Positions 1-10,256 of a stretch of DNA of 64,000 nt are shown here, piece after piece (within the stretch, counting starts at the first letter, position 1; each line of letters starts with the position of its first letter). Under the pieces are notes generated by a model. The model made no database searches and had not been told where the DNA came from. It saw nothing but the letters and a program-made list of their open reading frames with translations. A program made the translations under genes and the position numbers. Location: the NCBI RefSeq assembly GCF_031085165.1, contig NZ_JAVHTY010000001.1, positions 744,001 to 808,000 on the forward strand, given 5' to 3'. This DNA is from Pseudomonas sp. 102515 (lineage in GTDB: Bacteria > Pseudomonadota > Gammaproteobacteria > Pseudomonadales > Pseudomonadaceae).

Positions 1-1
1 G

Positions 2-1054
2 CCCGATGAACTGGCCGGCCTGTCGCTGGAAGAGGAAATCGAATCCCGCCTGATCATCGGCCAGGACCGCACCTGGGAACTGCGCCGCGGCCCGCTGCCG
101 GAAGAGACCTTCGCCGGGCTGCCCGAGCGGGACTGGACCCTGCTGGTGCAGTCGGTCGACCAGTTCGTTCCCGAGGTGGCCGAGGTGCTGGAGGCCTTCC
201 GCTTCCTGCCCAGCTGGCGCGTCGACGACATCATGGTCAGCTATGCCGCCCCCGGTGGCGGTGTCGGTCCGCACTACGATCACTATGACGTCTTCCTGCT
301 GCAGGGCCATGGCCGCCGCCGCTGGCGCATCGGTCAGCAGTGCAGCGCCGACAGCCCGCTGATCGACGGCCTGGAGCTGAAGATCCTCGCCGATTTCCAG
401 CGGGCCGACGAATGGGTCCTGGAACCGGGCGACATGCTCTACCTGCCGCCGGGTCTGGCCCACGACGGCATCGCCGAAGACGAGTGCATGACCTACTCCA
501 TCGGCTTCCGCGCGCCCAGCGCCGGCGAGGTGCTCACCCACTTCACCGACTTCCTCGCCCAGTTCATCCCCGAGGACGAGCGCTACAGCGACGCCGGTTG
601 CGCCCCGGCCAGCGAGCATCCGGCGGAGATCCCGCCCGAAGCCATCGAGCGCCTGCGTGGTCTGATGGAGCGCCACCTGAGCGACGATCGCCTGTTGCTG
701 GCCTGGTTCGGCCAGCACATGACCGAGCCGCGCTACCCGGAGCGGGTCGCCGGGGAAAACCTCAGCGCCAAGCAGCTGCGCAAGGAACTCGACGAAGGCG
801 CCCTGCTGATGCGCAACCCCAGCGGTCGCATCGCCTGGAGTCGCCTGGAGGACGAGGTGATGGTCTTCGCCAGCGGCCAGAGCCGCCTGCTGCCCATGCG
901 ACTGCAACCGCTGCTCGACCTGCTATGCTCGGCGGAGGTCCTGCACGAGGCCAACCTCGCGCCCTGGCTGCAGGACGACGATGCCATGCGCCTGATCCGC
1001 GAACTGCTCCAGCAGGGCAGCCTGATCTTCGCCGGAGAAGACGACGACGAGTGA
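2..1054 (+). CDS. roxA: 50S ribosomal protein L16 arginine hydroxylase (JmjC/cupin ribosomal oxygenase), 5' end missing
   Basis: Fe(II)/2-oxoglutarate oxygenase of the YcfD/RoxA family, which hydroxylates an arginine of ribosomal protein L16 (known of the family). The frame is open from base 2, so the true start lies upstream; the 350 residues visible are close to the family length of about 370. The metal-binding triad is readable: HYDHYD at about 269-286 gives the HxD pair, and the distal His is in LAHDG at about 461. A winged-helix-like C-terminal part follows, as in YcfD. GTG codons inside the frame, such as 146, are internal valines. A 12-base gap separates it from the next gene, so the two are probably cotranscribed. 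Confidence 0.88.
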   Translation, partial: PDELAGLSLEEEIESRLIIGQDRTWELRRGPLPEETFAGLPERDWTLLVQSVDQFVPEVAEVLEAFRFLPSWRVDDIMVSYAAPGGGVGPHYDHYDVFLLQGHGRRRWRIGQQCSADSPLIDGLELKILADFQRADEWVLEPGDMLYLPPGLAHDGIAEDECMTYSIGFRAPSAGEVLTHFTDFLAQFIPEDERYSDAGCAPASEHPAEIPPEAIERLRGLMERHLSDDRLLLAWFGQHMTEPRYPERVAGENLSAKQLRKELDEGALLMRNPSGRIAWSRLEDEVMVFASGQSRLLPMRLQPLLDLLCSAEVLHEANLAPWLQDDDAMRLIRELLQQGSLIFAGEDDDE

Positions 1055-1066
1055 GAGGGAGCCGCC

Positions 1067-1597
1067 GTGGACGAGTCCTTTGCCGATCTGACCCTGGACG
1101 CCTTGCCCGAACCTCAGCTCGGCCAGGACCTCGCCCTGCGACTGGAAGGCCTGGACGCCCTGCGTGAGCACGGTGTCCGCCTCATCGCTCAAGCCAGTCG
1201 TCAGCTGTGTATCCAGACGCCTGACCTGGAAGCGCCCCTCTACGACAACCTGGACGTCGAGGCGGCGATCAAGGGCCTGCTGCTGGGCAATCCACGGCAT
1301 CAGGTACGCCTCCTGATCAACGACAGCGCCCTCGCCATGCGCCAGGGCCACCGCCTCATCGCCCTGGCGCAGCGCCTGACCAGCAATCTGCTGATCCGCC
1401 GGCCACCGGCCGATCGGCAACCGGAAGGCAGCTGCCTGATCATCGACGACCAAGCCCTGCTGCGCCGCACGGGCAGCGCTCCCACGGGCTTCGTCCGCTA
1501 TGGCGACCGCGCCGCCGTCAAGGTCCAGCAGCAGGTCTTCGATCGTCTCTGGGCCATCAGCCAGCCGGATCAGGAACTGCGGAGGATGGTGCTGTGA
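1067..1597 (+). CDS. conserved hypothetical protein (176 aa)
   Basis: I do not assign a function. The start is GTG at 1067, with GAGAGGGAG at about 1053-1061 as ribosome binding site. The protein is soluble, with no signal peptide or membrane segment. It has a compact alpha/beta look with conserved-looking stretches such as RLLINDSALAMRQGHRLIAL (about residues 80-100) and GSCLIIDDQALLRR (about 122-135). In P. aeruginosa a similar small gene stands between the ribosomal oxygenase/acetyltransferase pair and a secretin-domain gene upstream of nuo, by my recollection. It overlaps the next gene by four bases (GTGA), which indicates translational coupling. Confidence 0.7.
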   Translation: MDESFADLTLDALPEPQLGQDLALRLEGLDALREHGVRLIAQASRQLCIQTPDLEAPLYDNLDVEAAIKGLLLGNPRHQVRLLINDSALAMRQGHRLIALAQRLTSNLLIRRPPADRQPEGSCLIIDDQALLRRTGSAPTGFVRYGDRAAVKVQQQVFDRLWAISQPDQELRRMVL

Positions 1598-2355
1598 AAC
1601 GCCTGCTGGCGCTCTTGCTGCTGTTGACGAGCACCGCCTGGGCCACCCCGCGCACCGAGGTCATTCCCCTGCAGTACCGCACTGCCGACGATCTCCTGCC
1701 CACCCTGCAATCCGTCCTCGGCAGCGAAGGCAAGATCAACGTCTATGGCAATCAGCTGATCGTCAATGCCGAGCCGGCCAAGCTGGCCGAGATCAAGAAT
1801 CTGCTGGCTCAGTTGGATACCCAGCCACGGCGTCTGCTCATCACCCTGGCTACCCGCGCCGGCAGCTCGGGTGCCAGTCAGGGGTACTCGGTAAACGGCA
1901 ACGTGGGCTCGCCCCAGGTGCGCATCATCGAGGACAGCACCGACCAGAAGGAGGATGGCGCCCAGCGCGTCCAGGCGACCGAGGGCTATCCCGCCTTCAT
2001 TCGCTTCGGTGAAGACGTCCCGGTCACCACTTACCAGACCTCTCCCTATGGGCAGAGCTACGCCCAGACTGATTACCGCCGCCTCGAACGGGGTTTTCAG
2101 GTCACCGCCCGTCTGAGCGGCAACGTGGTGCATCTGGACATCAGCAGCGTCGATGATCGCGCCGCGGCCATGGGTCCGGGCACGGTACGGACCCAGAGCG
2201 CCGCTACCCGCATCAGCGGTCCGCTCGGGCAATGGCTGGATCTGGGGGGCCTCCGACAGCAGGTCGAGGGCGACCAGAATGGACTCACCCGCTACTACTC
2301 GACCGTGGGTCATGACGACCGTCAACTGAGCGTTCGCGCTGATCTCATCGACTAG
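1594..2355 (+). CDS. exported secretin-N-domain-like protein (253 aa)
   Basis: The GTG start overlaps the previous stop as GTGA. The N-terminus MKRLLALLLLLTSTAWA is a clear signal peptide. Residues about 20-85 (TEVIPLQYRTADDLLPTLQ, then INVYGNQLIVNAEP and IKNLLAQLDTQPRRLLI) have the pattern of the short secretin N1/NolW-type domain that precedes secretin barrels. No barrel follows: the rest is a beta-rich region of about 170 residues. It is therefore an orphan periplasmic or outer-membrane-associated protein, not a full secretin. The role is unknown. It ends at the AT-rich region preceding nuoA. Confidence 0.72.
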   Translation: MKRLLALLLLLTSTAWATPRTEVIPLQYRTADDLLPTLQSVLGSEGKINVYGNQLIVNAEPAKLAEIKNLLAQLDTQPRRLLITLATRAGSSGASQGYSVNGNVGSPQVRIIEDSTDQKEDGAQRVQATEGYPAFIRFGEDVPVTTYQTSPYGQSYAQTDYRRLERGFQVTARLSGNVVHLDISSVDDRAAAMGPGTVRTQSAATRISGPLGQWLDLGGLRQQVEGDQNGLTRYYSTVGHDDRQLSVRADLID

Positions 2356-2420
2356 CGAACCGGCGAATGGCGAGAACTCCTGCTGCCGCTGGCAATCTAG
2401 GTTTCATGAACAAAGGGATG

Positions 2421-2457
2421 TTATTTGAGAATAATTCTTATGTTCATTCTCAAATAA
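2421..2457. promoter_or_regulatory. 12-bp inverted repeat containing a Fur-box-like site
   Basis: Left arm TTATTTGAGAAT (2421-2432) and right arm ATTCTCAAATAA (2446-2457) are perfect inverted copies separated by 13 bases. The left arm plus spacer, TTGAGAATAATTCTTAT (2425-2441), resembles the familiar Fur-box core GAGAATNATTCTC, with only the last position of the second half changed. It lies about 60-100 bases upstream of the predicted nuo -35 element, in the only AT-rich stretch of the region. Fur binding is an inference from this resemblance. Confidence 0.5.
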
Positions 2458-2518
2458 ACCGGAAGTTCCGTTTAGTTTGATTCAAAGCAGTCCAATAGAA
2501 TCTTTTTGGACCAATAAA

Positions 2519-2548
2519 TTTACAGAATGAATCGATAGAGCATAAAAT
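2519..2548 (+). promoter_or_regulatory. predicted sigma-70 promoter of the nuo operon
   Basis: TTTACA at 2519-2524 and TAAAAT at 2543-2548 each match the -35 and -10 consensus at five of six positions, separated by 18 bases. The predicted transcription start is near 2555, giving a leader of about 60 bases before nuoA. The surrounding 2356-2614 gap is AT-rich, unlike the flanking genes. Confidence 0.55.
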
Positions 2549-2559
2549 CTGTCTGCCTT

Positions 2560-2574
2560 GCGACACCGTGTCGC
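2560..2574. promoter_or_regulatory. perfect 7-1-7 palindrome at the nuo transcription start
   Basis: GCGACAC-C-GTGTCGC is a perfect palindrome with a single central base, so it suits a DNA-bound dimer better than an RNA hairpin. It sits just downstream of the predicted nuo transcription start, where a bound repressor would block initiation or early elongation. The regulator is not identified. Confidence 0.45.
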
Positions 2575-2614
2575 ACTGATAGCGCCTGATACCCAATAAT
2601 TAAGGATTCAAAGC

Positions 2615-3028
2615 ATGTCTGAGTCGATCAGCCTACTGACCCACAACTGGAGCTTCGCGGTATTTCTCCTGGGCGTGGTCGGTCTGATCGCCTTCATGCT
2701 GGGAGTCTCGAGCCTGCTCGGCAGCAAAGCCGTGGGCCGTAGCAAGAACGATCCCTTCGAGTCCGGCATCGTCCCCACCGGGGGTGCCCGTCTCCGTCTC
2801 TCTGCCAAGTTCTACCTGGTCGCGATGCTCTTCGTGATCTTCGATGTCGAAGCCCTCTTTCTCTTCGCCTGGTCGGTCTCCATCCGTGAATCGGGATGGG
2901 CCGGCTTCGTGGAAGCCTCCATTTTCATAGCAATTCTGTTGGCGGGTCTTGTCTACCTGTGGCGAATCGGAGCGCTCGATTGGGCGCCTGCGAGCCGTCG
3001 CGAGCGGCAGGCGAAGTCGAAACAATGA
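2615..3028 (+). CDS. nuoA: NADH-quinone oxidoreductase subunit A
   Basis: Membrane subunit of respiratory complex I (NDH-1), which couples NADH oxidation by quinone to proton pumping. The 137 residues contain three hydrophobic helices (about 12-35, 67-88 and 97-118) and the conserved loop with [17 protein letters not shown], characteristic of NuoA. The start follows AAGGA at about 2602-2606. It is the first gene of the thirteen-gene operon and is followed after 10 bases by nuoB. Confidence 0.95.
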   Translation: MSESISLLTHNWSFAVFLLGVVGLIAFMLGVSSLLGSKAVGRSKNDPFESGIVPTGGARLRLSAKFYLVAMLFVIFDVEALFLFAWSVSIRESGWAGFVEASIFIAILLAGLVYLWRIGALDWAPASRRERQAKSKQ

Positions 3029-3038
3029 GGCTTTGGCA

Positions 3039-3713
3039 ATGCAATACAATCTTACCCGGATCGATCCCGATGCGGCAGTAGACCGCTATCCGGCCGGCCA
3101 ACGGGAAACCGTTGCCGACCCCATGGAAAGTCAGGTCAACCGCAGCATCTTCATGGGCAAGCTCGAAGATGTCCTGCGGGGCGCGGTCAATTGGGGACGC
3201 AAGAATTCCCTCTGGCCCTACAACTTCGGCCTGTCCTGCTGCTACGTGGAAATGACCACCGCCTTCACGGCGCCCCACGACATCGCCCGCTTCGGCGCCG
3301 AAGTCATCCGGGCATCGCCGCGTCAGGCCGACTTCATGGTCATCGCCGGCACCCCCTTCATGAAGATGGCCCCGGTCATCCAGCGCCTGTACGAGCAGAT
3401 GCTGGAACCCAAGTGGGTGATCTCCATGGGCGCCTGCGCCAACTCCGGCGGCATGTACGACATCTACTCGGTCGTTCAGGGCGTGGACAAGTTCCTGCCC
3501 GTCGACGTCTATGTGCCCGGCTGCCCGCCGCGTCCCGAAGCCTTCCTTCAGGGCCTGATGCTCCTGCAGGACTCCATCGGTGAAGAGCGCCGCCCCCTTT
3601 CCTGGGTGGTGGGTGACCAGGGTATCTACCGCGCCGAGATGCCTTCGCAGCGCGAGCAGAACCGTGAGCGCCGCATCCAGGTCACCAACCTGCGCAGCCC
3701 AGACGAAGTGTAA
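3039..3713 (+). CDS. nuoB: NADH-quinone oxidoreductase subunit B
   Basis: Peripheral-arm subunit (224 aa) that carries cluster N2, the last iron-sulfur cluster before ubiquinone. The four ligands are visible: adjacent Cys67-Cys68 in [10 protein letters not shown], Cys133 in GACANSGG and Cys162 in PGCPPRPEA. The frame is open further upstream inside nuoA, but ATG 3039 gives the family N-terminus ([11 protein letters not shown]) and is preceded by GAGG at 3027-3030. Confidence 0.95.
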   Translation: MQYNLTRIDPDAAVDRYPAGQRETVADPMESQVNRSIFMGKLEDVLRGAVNWGRKNSLWPYNFGLSCCYVEMTTAFTAPHDIARFGAEVIRASPRQADFMVIAGTPFMKMAPVIQRLYEQMLEPKWVISMGACANSGGMYDIYSVVQGVDKFLPVDVYVPGCPPRPEAFLQGLMLLQDSIGEERRPLSWVVGDQGIYRAEMPSQREQNRERRIQVTNLRSPDEV

Positions 3714-3764
3714 GTCCCTTCCGGGACCTGCACGCTGACGACGATCGATTAGCGACGGAACATC

Positions 3765-5549
3765 ATGACCGCAGACACCGCTCTGTCCGCCTCTGTGCTC
3801 GCCCCTGCCGGCGAAGCGTCGGTGGTTGGCGAACTCCAGGGCCAATTCGGCGCCGACGCCCTGACCCTGCAAGACACCCGTACCGGCATGCCGGTGATCT
3901 GGGTGGCGCGCGAAAGAATCATCGAAGTACTGCGCTTCCTGCGCAACCTGCCCCGCCCCTACGTCATGCTCTATGACCTGCATGGCGTGGACGAACGCCT
4001 GCGGACCCACCGCCGCGGCCTGCCCAACGCGGACTTCACCGTTTTCTACCACCTGCTGTCCATCGACCGTAACAGCGATGTGATGCTCAAGGTGGCCCTG
4101 TCCGCCAACGACCTGCACCTGCCCACCGCCACCGGCATCTTCCCCAATGCCAACTGGTACGAGCGGGAAGTGCTGGACATGTACGGCATCCACTTCGACG
4201 GTCACCCGCTGCCCAAGCGCATGCTGATGGCCGACAACTGGCAGGGCCACCCGCTGCGTAAGGACTATCCGGCGCGGGCCACCGAGTTCGATCCCTATGC
4301 GCTGAACGCCGCCAAGCAGGATCTCGAACAGGAAACCCTGAGATTCAAGCCCGAAGAGTGGGGCATGAAGGAACATGCGGAAAATTCCGACTTCATGTTC
4401 CTCAACCTGGGCCCGAACCACCCCTCGGCTCACGGGGCCTTCCGTATCATCCTGCAGCTGGACGGCGAAGAGATCGTCGACTGCGTACCGGAGATCGGCT
4501 ACCACCACCGTGGCGCCGAGAAGATGGCCGAGCGCCAGTCCTGGCACAGCTACATCCCCTACACCGACCGGATCGACTACCTCGGCGGGGTGATGAACAA
4601 CCTGCCCTACGTCCTCTCGGTGGAAAAACTCGCCGGCATCAAGGTGCCGGCGCGGGTCGACTTCATCCGCGTGATGATGGCCGAGTTCTTCCGCATCAAC
4701 AGCCACCTACTGTTCCTGGGTACCTATATCCAGGACGTCGGCGCCATGACCCCGGTGTTCTTTACCTTCACCGACCGCCAGCGCGCCTACAAGGTGATCG
4801 AGGCCATCACCGGCTTCCGCATGCACCCCGCCTGGTTCCGCATCGGCGGCGTCGCCCACGACCTGCCGCGTGGCTGGGACAAGCTGGTCCGCGAATTCCT
4901 CGACTGGATGCCCAAGCGCCTGGACGAGTACGAAAAGGCCGCGATGAAGAACAGCATCCTCATCGGCCGGACCAAGAACGTCGCCGTCTACAACACCAAG
5001 GAAGCCCTGGAGTGGGGTGTCACCGGCCCCAACCTGCGCGCGACCGGTCTCGATTTCGACCTGCGCAAGGCCCGTCCCTACTCCGGCTACGAGAACTTCG
5101 AATTCGAAGTGCCCATCGCCCATAACGGTGACTGCTACGACCGCGGCATGCTGCGCGTCGAGGAGATGCGCCAGAGCCTGCGCATCATCGAGCAGTGCCT
5201 GCAGCACATGCCCGAAGGCCCGTACAAGGCGGATCACCCGCTCACTACGCCGCCGCCCAAGGAGCGCACCCTGCAGCACATCGAGACCCTGATCACCCAC
5301 TTCCTGCAAGTGTCCTGGGGTCCGGTGATGCCGGCCGGCGAAGCCTTCCAGATGATCGAGGCGACCAAGGGCGCCAACAGCTATTACCTGACGAGCGATG
5401 GCAGCACCATGAGCTACCGCACCCGCATCCGGACGCCGAGCTTCCCGCACCTGCAGCAGATCCCGGCCGTCATCCGCGGCAGCATGGTGTCCGACCTGAT
5501 TGCCTACCTGGGCAGTATCGACTTCGTCATGGCCGACGTGGACCGCTGA
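3765..5549 (+). CDS. nuoC: NADH-quinone oxidoreductase fused subunit C/D
   Basis: A 594-residue natural fusion of NuoC (about residues 1-190, 30-kDa subunit) and NuoD (about 200-594, 49-kDa subunit), which form part of the quinone-binding end of the peripheral arm. The NuoC signature is [18 protein letters not shown]. The NuoD part begins near [20 protein letters not shown] and contains [14 protein letters not shown]. The fusion is typical of Pseudomonas and enterobacteria. The gene is continuous, with no frameshift at the junction. nuoE starts two bases after its stop. Confidence 0.96.
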   Translation: MTADTALSASVLAPAGEASVVGELQGQFGADALTLQDTRTGMPVIWVARERIIEVLRFLRNLPRPYVMLYDLHGVDERLRTHRRGLPNADFTVFYHLLSIDRNSDVMLKVALSANDLHLPTATGIFPNANWYEREVLDMYGIHFDGHPLPKRMLMADNWQGHPLRKDYPARATEFDPYALNAAKQDLEQETLRFKPEEWGMKEHAENSDFMFLNLGPNHPSAHGAFRIILQLDGEEIVDCVPEIGYHHRGAEKMAERQSWHSYIPYTDRIDYLGGVMNNLPYVLSVEKLAGIKVPARVDFIRVMMAEFFRINSHLLFLGTYIQDVGAMTPVFFTFTDRQRAYKVIEAITGFRMHPAWFRIGGVAHDLPRGWDKLVREFLDWMPKRLDEYEKAAMKNSILIGRTKNVAVYNTKEALEWGVTGPNLRATGLDFDLRKARPYSGYENFEFEVPIAHNGDCYDRGMLRVEEMRQSLRIIEQCLQHMPEGPYKADHPLTTPPPKERTLQHIETLITHFLQVSWGPVMPAGEAFQMIEATKGANSYYLTSDGSTMSYRTRIRTPSFPHLQQIPAVIRGSMVSDLIAYLGSIDFVMADVDR

Positions 5550-5551
5550 GC

Positions 5552-6052
5552 ATGAGCACCGAAACCCTGATCCAAACCGACCGTTTCGTCCTGAGCGAAA
5601 CCGAGCGCTCGGCCATCGAGCACGAGATGCATCACTACGAGGACCCGCGCGCGGCGTCCATCGAAGCCCTGAAGATCGTCCAGAAGGAACGTGGCTGGGT
5701 GCCGGATGGCGCCATCTATGCAATCGGCGAGGTGCTGGGCATTCCCGCCAGCGACGTCGAGGGCGTGGCGACCTTCTACAGCCAGATCTTCCGCGTGCCG
5801 GTCGGCCGCCACATCATCCGCGTGTGCGACAGCATGACCTGCTACATCGGCGGCCACGAATCCGTGGTCGGCGAGATCCAGCGCCAGCTGGGCATCGGCC
5901 TGGGCCAGACCACCACCGACAGCCGCTTCACCCTGCTGCCGGTCTGCTGCCTGGGCAATTGCGACAAGGCCCCTGCGCTGATGATCGACGACGACACCCA
6001 TGGCGATGTCCAACCTGCGGGCGTGGCCAAACTGCTGGAGGGATACGCATGA
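5552..6052 (+). CDS. nuoE: NADH-quinone oxidoreductase subunit E
   Basis: The 166-residue thioredoxin-fold [2Fe-2S] ferredoxin subunit of the NADH-oxidising module (cluster N1a). Cysteines are visible in CDSMTC (Cys92, Cys97) and CCLGNC (about 132-137). ATG 5552 directly follows the nuoCD stop, although the frame is open far upstream inside nuoCD. The stop overlaps the nuoF start as ATGA, indicating translational coupling of the NuoE/NuoF pair. Confidence 0.95.
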   Translation: MSTETLIQTDRFVLSETERSAIEHEMHHYEDPRAASIEALKIVQKERGWVPDGAIYAIGEVLGIPASDVEGVATFYSQIFRVPVGRHIIRVCDSMTCYIGGHESVVGEIQRQLGIGLGQTTTDSRFTLLPVCCLGNCDKAPALMIDDDTHGDVQPAGVAKLLEGYA

Positions 6053-7398
6053 GACTGACCTCCTTCGGGCCTGCCAACAGCATCGCCCGTACTCCCGAGA
6101 CCCATCCCCTGACCTGGCGCCTGCGTGAAGACGGCGCCCCGGTCTGGCTGGAGGAATACCAGGCGAAGGACGGCTACGCCGCGGCGCGCAAGGCGCTGAC
6201 CGAGCTGGCGCCCGACGCCATCGTCCAGGAAGTCAAGGACTCCGGCCTCAAGGGCCGCGGCGGTGCGGGCTTCCCCACCGGCGTCAAGTGGGGCCTGATG
6301 CCCAAGGACGAATCCCTCGATATCCGCTACCTGCTGTGCAACGCGGACGAGATGGAGCCCAACACCTGGAAGGACCGCCTGCTCATGGAGCAGCTGCCGC
6401 ACCTGCTGGTGGAAGGCATGCTGATCAGCGCCCGGGCGCTCAAGGCCTATCGTGGCTACATCTTCCTGCGTGGCGAATACGTCGACGCCGCCGCCAACCT
6501 GCGGCGCGCCGTGGAAGAAGCCAAGGCCGCCGGCCTGCTGGGCAAGAACATCCTGGGCAGCGGCTTCGATTTCGAGCTGTTCGTCCACACCGGCGCCGGT
6601 CGCTACATCTGTGGCGAAGAGACCGCGCTGATCAACTCCCTGGAAGGCCGTCGCGCCAACCCGCGCTCCAAGCCGCCCTTCCCCGCCGCCGTCGGCGTCT
6701 GGGGCAAGCCGACCTGCGTCAACAATGTCGAGACCCTGTGCAACGTGCCGGGCATCGTCGCGGGCGGCGTGGACTGGTACAAGAGCCTGGCCCGCGAAGG
6801 CAGCGAAGACATGGGCACCAAGCTCATGGGCTTCTCCGGCAAGGTGAAGAATCCCGGCGTCTGGGAATTGCCGTTCGGCATCACCGCCCAGGAGCTGTTC
6901 GAGGACTATGCCGGCGGCATGCGCGACGGCTTCAAGCTGAAATGCTGGCAGCCCGGTGGCGCCGGTACTGGCTTCCTGCTGCCCGAGCACCTATCGGCGC
7001 AGATGTATGCCGGCGGCATCGGCAAGGTCGGCACCCGTATGGGCACCGGTCTGGCCCTGGCCGTGGACGACAGCGTCAACATGGTCTCGCTGCTGCGCAA
7101 CATGGAAGAGTTCTTCGCCCGGGAATCCTGCGGCTGGTGCACGCCCTGCCGCGACGGCCTGCCCTGGAGCGTCAAGCTGCTGCGCAGCCTGGAGAAGGGC
7201 GAAGGCCAGCAGGGCGATCTCGATACCCTGCTGCAGCTGGTCAACTTCCTCGGCCCAGGCAAGACCTTCTGTGCCCATGCACCGGGCGCCGTCGAGCCCC
7301 TGGGTAGTGCCATCAAGTATTTCCGCGAGGAGTTCGAGGCCGGTGTGCGCAAGGCGCCCAGTGAACCTCGGCCGACTGCCTCCGCGACCGTGATCTGA
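6049..7398 (+). CDS. nuoF: NADH-quinone oxidoreductase subunit F
   Basis: The NADH-binding, FMN-containing 51-kDa subunit (449 aa), where NADH is oxidised. [14 protein letters not shown] forms the FMN/NADH site. [19 protein letters not shown] is the second conserved block. [12 protein letters not shown] near the C-terminus supplies three ligands of the [4Fe-4S] cluster N3. ATG 6049 overlaps the nuoE stop. Confidence 0.95.
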   Translation: MRLTSFGPANSIARTPETHPLTWRLREDGAPVWLEEYQAKDGYAAARKALTELAPDAIVQEVKDSGLKGRGGAGFPTGVKWGLMPKDESLDIRYLLCNADEMEPNTWKDRLLMEQLPHLLVEGMLISARALKAYRGYIFLRGEYVDAAANLRRAVEEAKAAGLLGKNILGSGFDFELFVHTGAGRYICGEETALINSLEGRRANPRSKPPFPAAVGVWGKPTCVNNVETLCNVPGIVAGGVDWYKSLAREGSEDMGTKLMGFSGKVKNPGVWELPFGITAQELFEDYAGGMRDGFKLKCWQPGGAGTGFLLPEHLSAQMYAGGIGKVGTRMGTGLALAVDDSVNMVSLLRNMEEFFARESCGWCTPCRDGLPWSVKLLRSLEKGEGQQGDLDTLLQLVNFLGPGKTFCAHAPGAVEPLGSAIKYFREEFEAGVRKAPSEPRPTASATVI

Positions 7399-7403
7399 CG
7401 TTT

Positions 7404-7419
7404 GGCCCCCTTAGGGGCC
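7404..7419 (+). other. hairpin between nuoF and nuoG
   Basis: GGCCCC-CTTA-GGGGCC forms a six-base-pair stem with a four-base loop, six bases after the nuoF stop. No T-tract follows, so it is more likely an RNA-stabilising or processing element than a terminator. The gap to nuoG (140 bases) is the largest inside the operon and holds nothing else I recognise. Confidence 0.35.
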
Positions 7420-7538
7420 GAACCTATCGCTTGCTGGCCGGGCCCGACCTGGCCGGCGCTGCCACTGGCGACCGCCAGGGCGGCGCGAACGTTTTCCCAT
7501 TAGCCAGACCCGCCCTGCGCGGGTGAGAAGAAAACCCT

Positions 7539-10256
7539 ATGGCCACTATCCATGTAGACGGCAAAACGTACGAGGTCGACGGGGCGGACAACCTCCTCGA
7601 AGCCTGCCTGTCCCTGGGGCTCGACATCCCCTATTTCTGCTGGCACCCGGCGCTGGGCAGCGTCGGTGCCTGCCGGCAGTGCGCGGTGAAGCAGTTCGCC
7701 GACGAGAATGACACCCGCGGGCGCCTGGTCATGTCCTGCATGACCCCGTCCAGCGACAAGACCTACATCTCCATCGAAGACGCCGAAGCCAAGGAATTCC
7801 GCAGCTCGGTCATCGAATGGCTGATGACCAACCATCCCCACGACTGTCCGGTCTGCGAAGAAGGCGGCCACTGCCACCTGCAGGACATGACGGTGATGAC
7901 CGGCCACAACAAGCGCCGCTATCGCTTCACCAAGCGTACCCACCAGAACCAGGACCTCGGCCCGTTCGTCGCTCACGAGATGAACCGCTGCATCGCCTGC
8001 TATCGCTGCGTGCGCTACTACAAGGATTACGCCGGGGGTACCGACCTGGGCGTCTATGGCGCCCACGACAACGTCTATTTCGGCCGCGTCGAGGACGGTG
8101 TCCTGGAGAGCGAATTCTCCGGCAACCTGACCGAGGTCTGCCCCACCGGGGTGTTCACCGACAAGACCCACTCCGAACGCTACAACCGCAAGTGGGACAT
8201 GCAGTTCGCCCCGAGCATCTGCCATGGCTGCTCCTCGGGCTGCAACATCAGCCCCGGCGAGCGCTATGGCGAACTGCGCCGCATCGAGAACCGCTTCAAC
8301 GGCTCGGTGAACGGGTATTTCCTCTGCGACCGTGGCCGCTTCGGCTATGGCTATGTCAATCGCAAGGATCGTCCGCGCCAGGCCCTGCTGAAGGACGGCA
8401 GCCTGGAGACCGGCATCGACGCCGCCCTGGATCGTGCCGCCCTGCTGCTGCGCGGCAAGAAGGTGATCGGCATCGGCTCACCCCGCGCCAGCCTGGAAAG
8501 CAACCACGCCCTGCGCGAGCTGGTCGGCGCCGAGAACTTCTCCAGTGGCATGAGCGCCCGTGACCTGGCCAACGTGCGCCTGGTGCTGCAGGTGCTCAAG
8601 GACAGTCCCCTGCCCGTCCCGACCCTGCGCGAGATGGAAAAGCACGATGCCGTCTTCGTCCTCGGCGAGGACCTGACCCAGACCGCGGCTCGCCTGGCGC
8701 TGTCCCTGCGTCAATCGGTCAAGGGCAAGCCCGAGGCCATGGCCGCCGCGCAGAAGATCCAGCCCTGGCTGAACGCCGCCGTGCAGAACATCGGCCAGAG
8801 CGAACGCAATCCGCTGTTCATCGCCAGCGTCGCCGCCACCCGCCTGGACGACGTCGCCGATGCCCGCCTGCATGGTTCGCCGCTGGAATTGGCCCGTTTC
8901 GGCCATGCCGTGGCCCATGCCATCGACGCCAGCGCCCCTGCCGTCGACGGCCTGAGCAGCGAAGTGGCCGAGCAGGCTCGCCTGCTCGCGGAGACCCTGT
9001 TGGCCGCCGAACGTCCGCTGGTGGTGTCCGGTACCTCGCTGGGTGAACCGGCGCTGATCGAGGCCGCCGCCAACCTGGCCAAGGCCCTGGCCGCCAAGGG
9101 CAAGGCCGGTTCCCTGAGCCTGGTCGTCCCCGAGGCCAACAGCCTGGGTCTGGCGCTCTATGGTGGCGCGTCCGTCGAAGACGCCTTCGCCGCCCTGGAA
9201 AACGGCCAGGCCGATGCGCTGGTGGTGCTGGAGAACGATCTCTATCGCCGCGCCCCTGCCCAGCAGGTGGATCAGGCCCTGGCCCGCGCCCAGGTGCTGG
9301 TGGTGCTGGATCACCAGCGTACCGCCACCGCCCAACGCGCCGACCTGGTGCTGCCGGCCGCGAGCTTCGCCGAAGGCGACGGTACCCTGGTCAGCCAGGA
9401 AGGCCGCGCCCAGCGCTTCTTCCAGGTCTACGAACCGAGCTACTACGATCCCTCCAGCCTGGTCCGCGAGGGCTGGCGCTGGCTGCACGCCCTGCGCAAC
9501 ACCCTGGACAACCGCCCGGTGGACTGGACCCAGCTGGACCATGTCACCGATGCCGTGGCCACCGCCGCCCCGCAATTGGACGGCATCCGCGACGCCGCGC
9601 CCAACGCCAGCTTCCGGGTGAAGGGCCTCAAGCTCGCCCGCGAACCGCATCGCTACAGTGGTCGCACCTCCATGCGCGCCAACCTCAGCGTGCACGAACC
9701 ACGTGCCCCCCAGGACGCCGACACCGCCTTCGCCTTCTCCATGGAAGGCTATGCCGGCAGCGCCGAACCGCGTCAGCAGATCCCCTTCGCCTGGTCCCCG
9801 GGCTGGAACTCGCCCCAGGCCTGGAACAAGTTCCAGGACGAGGTCGGTGGCCACCTGCGCGCCGGTGACCCGGGCGTGCGCCTGATCGAGCCCCAGGGTG
9901 ATGGCCTGAGCTGGTTCGCCGTGCCGACCGCCGCCGTACGCGATACCGATTCCGCGTTCCAGGCCGTGCCGCTGTACCACCTGTTCGGCAGCGAAGAGAC
10001 CTCTTCCCGCGCTGAGCCGGTTCGTGAGCGCATCCCGGCTGCCTACGTGGCGCTGGCCAAGGCCGACGCCGACCGCCTGGGCGTCAACGAAGGTGCCCTG
10101 CTGCGTCTGCAGGTCGCCGGTCAGGAACTGCGCTTGCCGCTGCAGATCAAGGCCGAGCTGTCTGCCGGCCTGGTCGGTCTGCCCGCCGGCTTCGAAGGTA
10201 TTCCGGTGGACTTCGCCGGCCTCACCGTGGAAGGACTGCAGGAGGCCGCGGCATGA
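7539..10256 (+). CDS. nuoG: NADH-quinone oxidoreductase subunit G
   Basis: The 75-kDa iron-sulfur subunit (905 aa), carrying several clusters that relay electrons from NuoF towards NuoB. The N-terminal ferredoxin domain has [18 protein letters not shown]. The His/Cys [4Fe-4S] motif is [16 protein letters not shown]. Further ligands are in [11 protein letters not shown] and in [13 protein letters not shown] (about residues 228-240). The remainder is the molybdopterin-oxidoreductase-like domain, without a cofactor in complex I. The length matches Pseudomonas NuoG. It ends in an ATGA overlap with nuoH. Confidence 0.95.
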   Translation: MATIHVDGKTYEVDGADNLLEACLSLGLDIPYFCWHPALGSVGACRQCAVKQFADENDTRGRLVMSCMTPSSDKTYISIEDAEAKEFRSSVIEWLMTNHPHDCPVCEEGGHCHLQDMTVMTGHNKRRYRFTKRTHQNQDLGPFVAHEMNRCIACYRCVRYYKDYAGGTDLGVYGAHDNVYFGRVEDGVLESEFSGNLTEVCPTGVFTDKTHSERYNRKWDMQFAPSICHGCSSGCNISPGERYGELRRIENRFNGSVNGYFLCDRGRFGYGYVNRKDRPRQALLKDGSLETGIDAALDRAALLLRGKKVIGIGSPRASLESNHALRELVGAENFSSGMSARDLANVRLVLQVLKDSPLPVPTLREMEKHDAVFVLGEDLTQTAARLALSLRQSVKGKPEAMAAAQKIQPWLNAAVQNIGQSERNPLFIASVAATRLDDVADARLHGSPLELARFGHAVAHAIDASAPAVDGLSSEVAEQARLLAETLLAAERPLVVSGTSLGEPALIEAAANLAKALAAKGKAGSLSLVVPEANSLGLALYGGASVEDAFAALENGQADALVVLENDLYRRAPAQQVDQALARAQVLVVLDHQRTATAQRADLVLPAASFAEGDGTLVSQEGRAQRFFQVYEPSYYDPSSLVREGWRWLHALRNTLDNRPVDWTQLDHVTDAVATAAPQLDGIRDAAPNASFRVKGLKLAREPHRYSGRTSMRANLSVHEPRAPQDADTAFAFSMEGYAGSAEPRQQIPFAWSPGWNSPQAWNKFQDEVGGHLRAGDPGVRLIEPQGDGLSWFAVPTAAVRDTDSAFQAVPLYHLFGSEETSSRAEPVRERIPAAYVALAKADADRLGVNEGALLRLQVAGQELRLPLQIKAELSAGLVGLPAGFEGIPVDFAGLTVEGLQEAAA

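Noticed and set aside
2925-4706. 593-codon open frame antisense to nuoB and nuoCD
   Set aside because: Shadow frame of conserved complex I genes; no ribosome binding site or recognisable domain.
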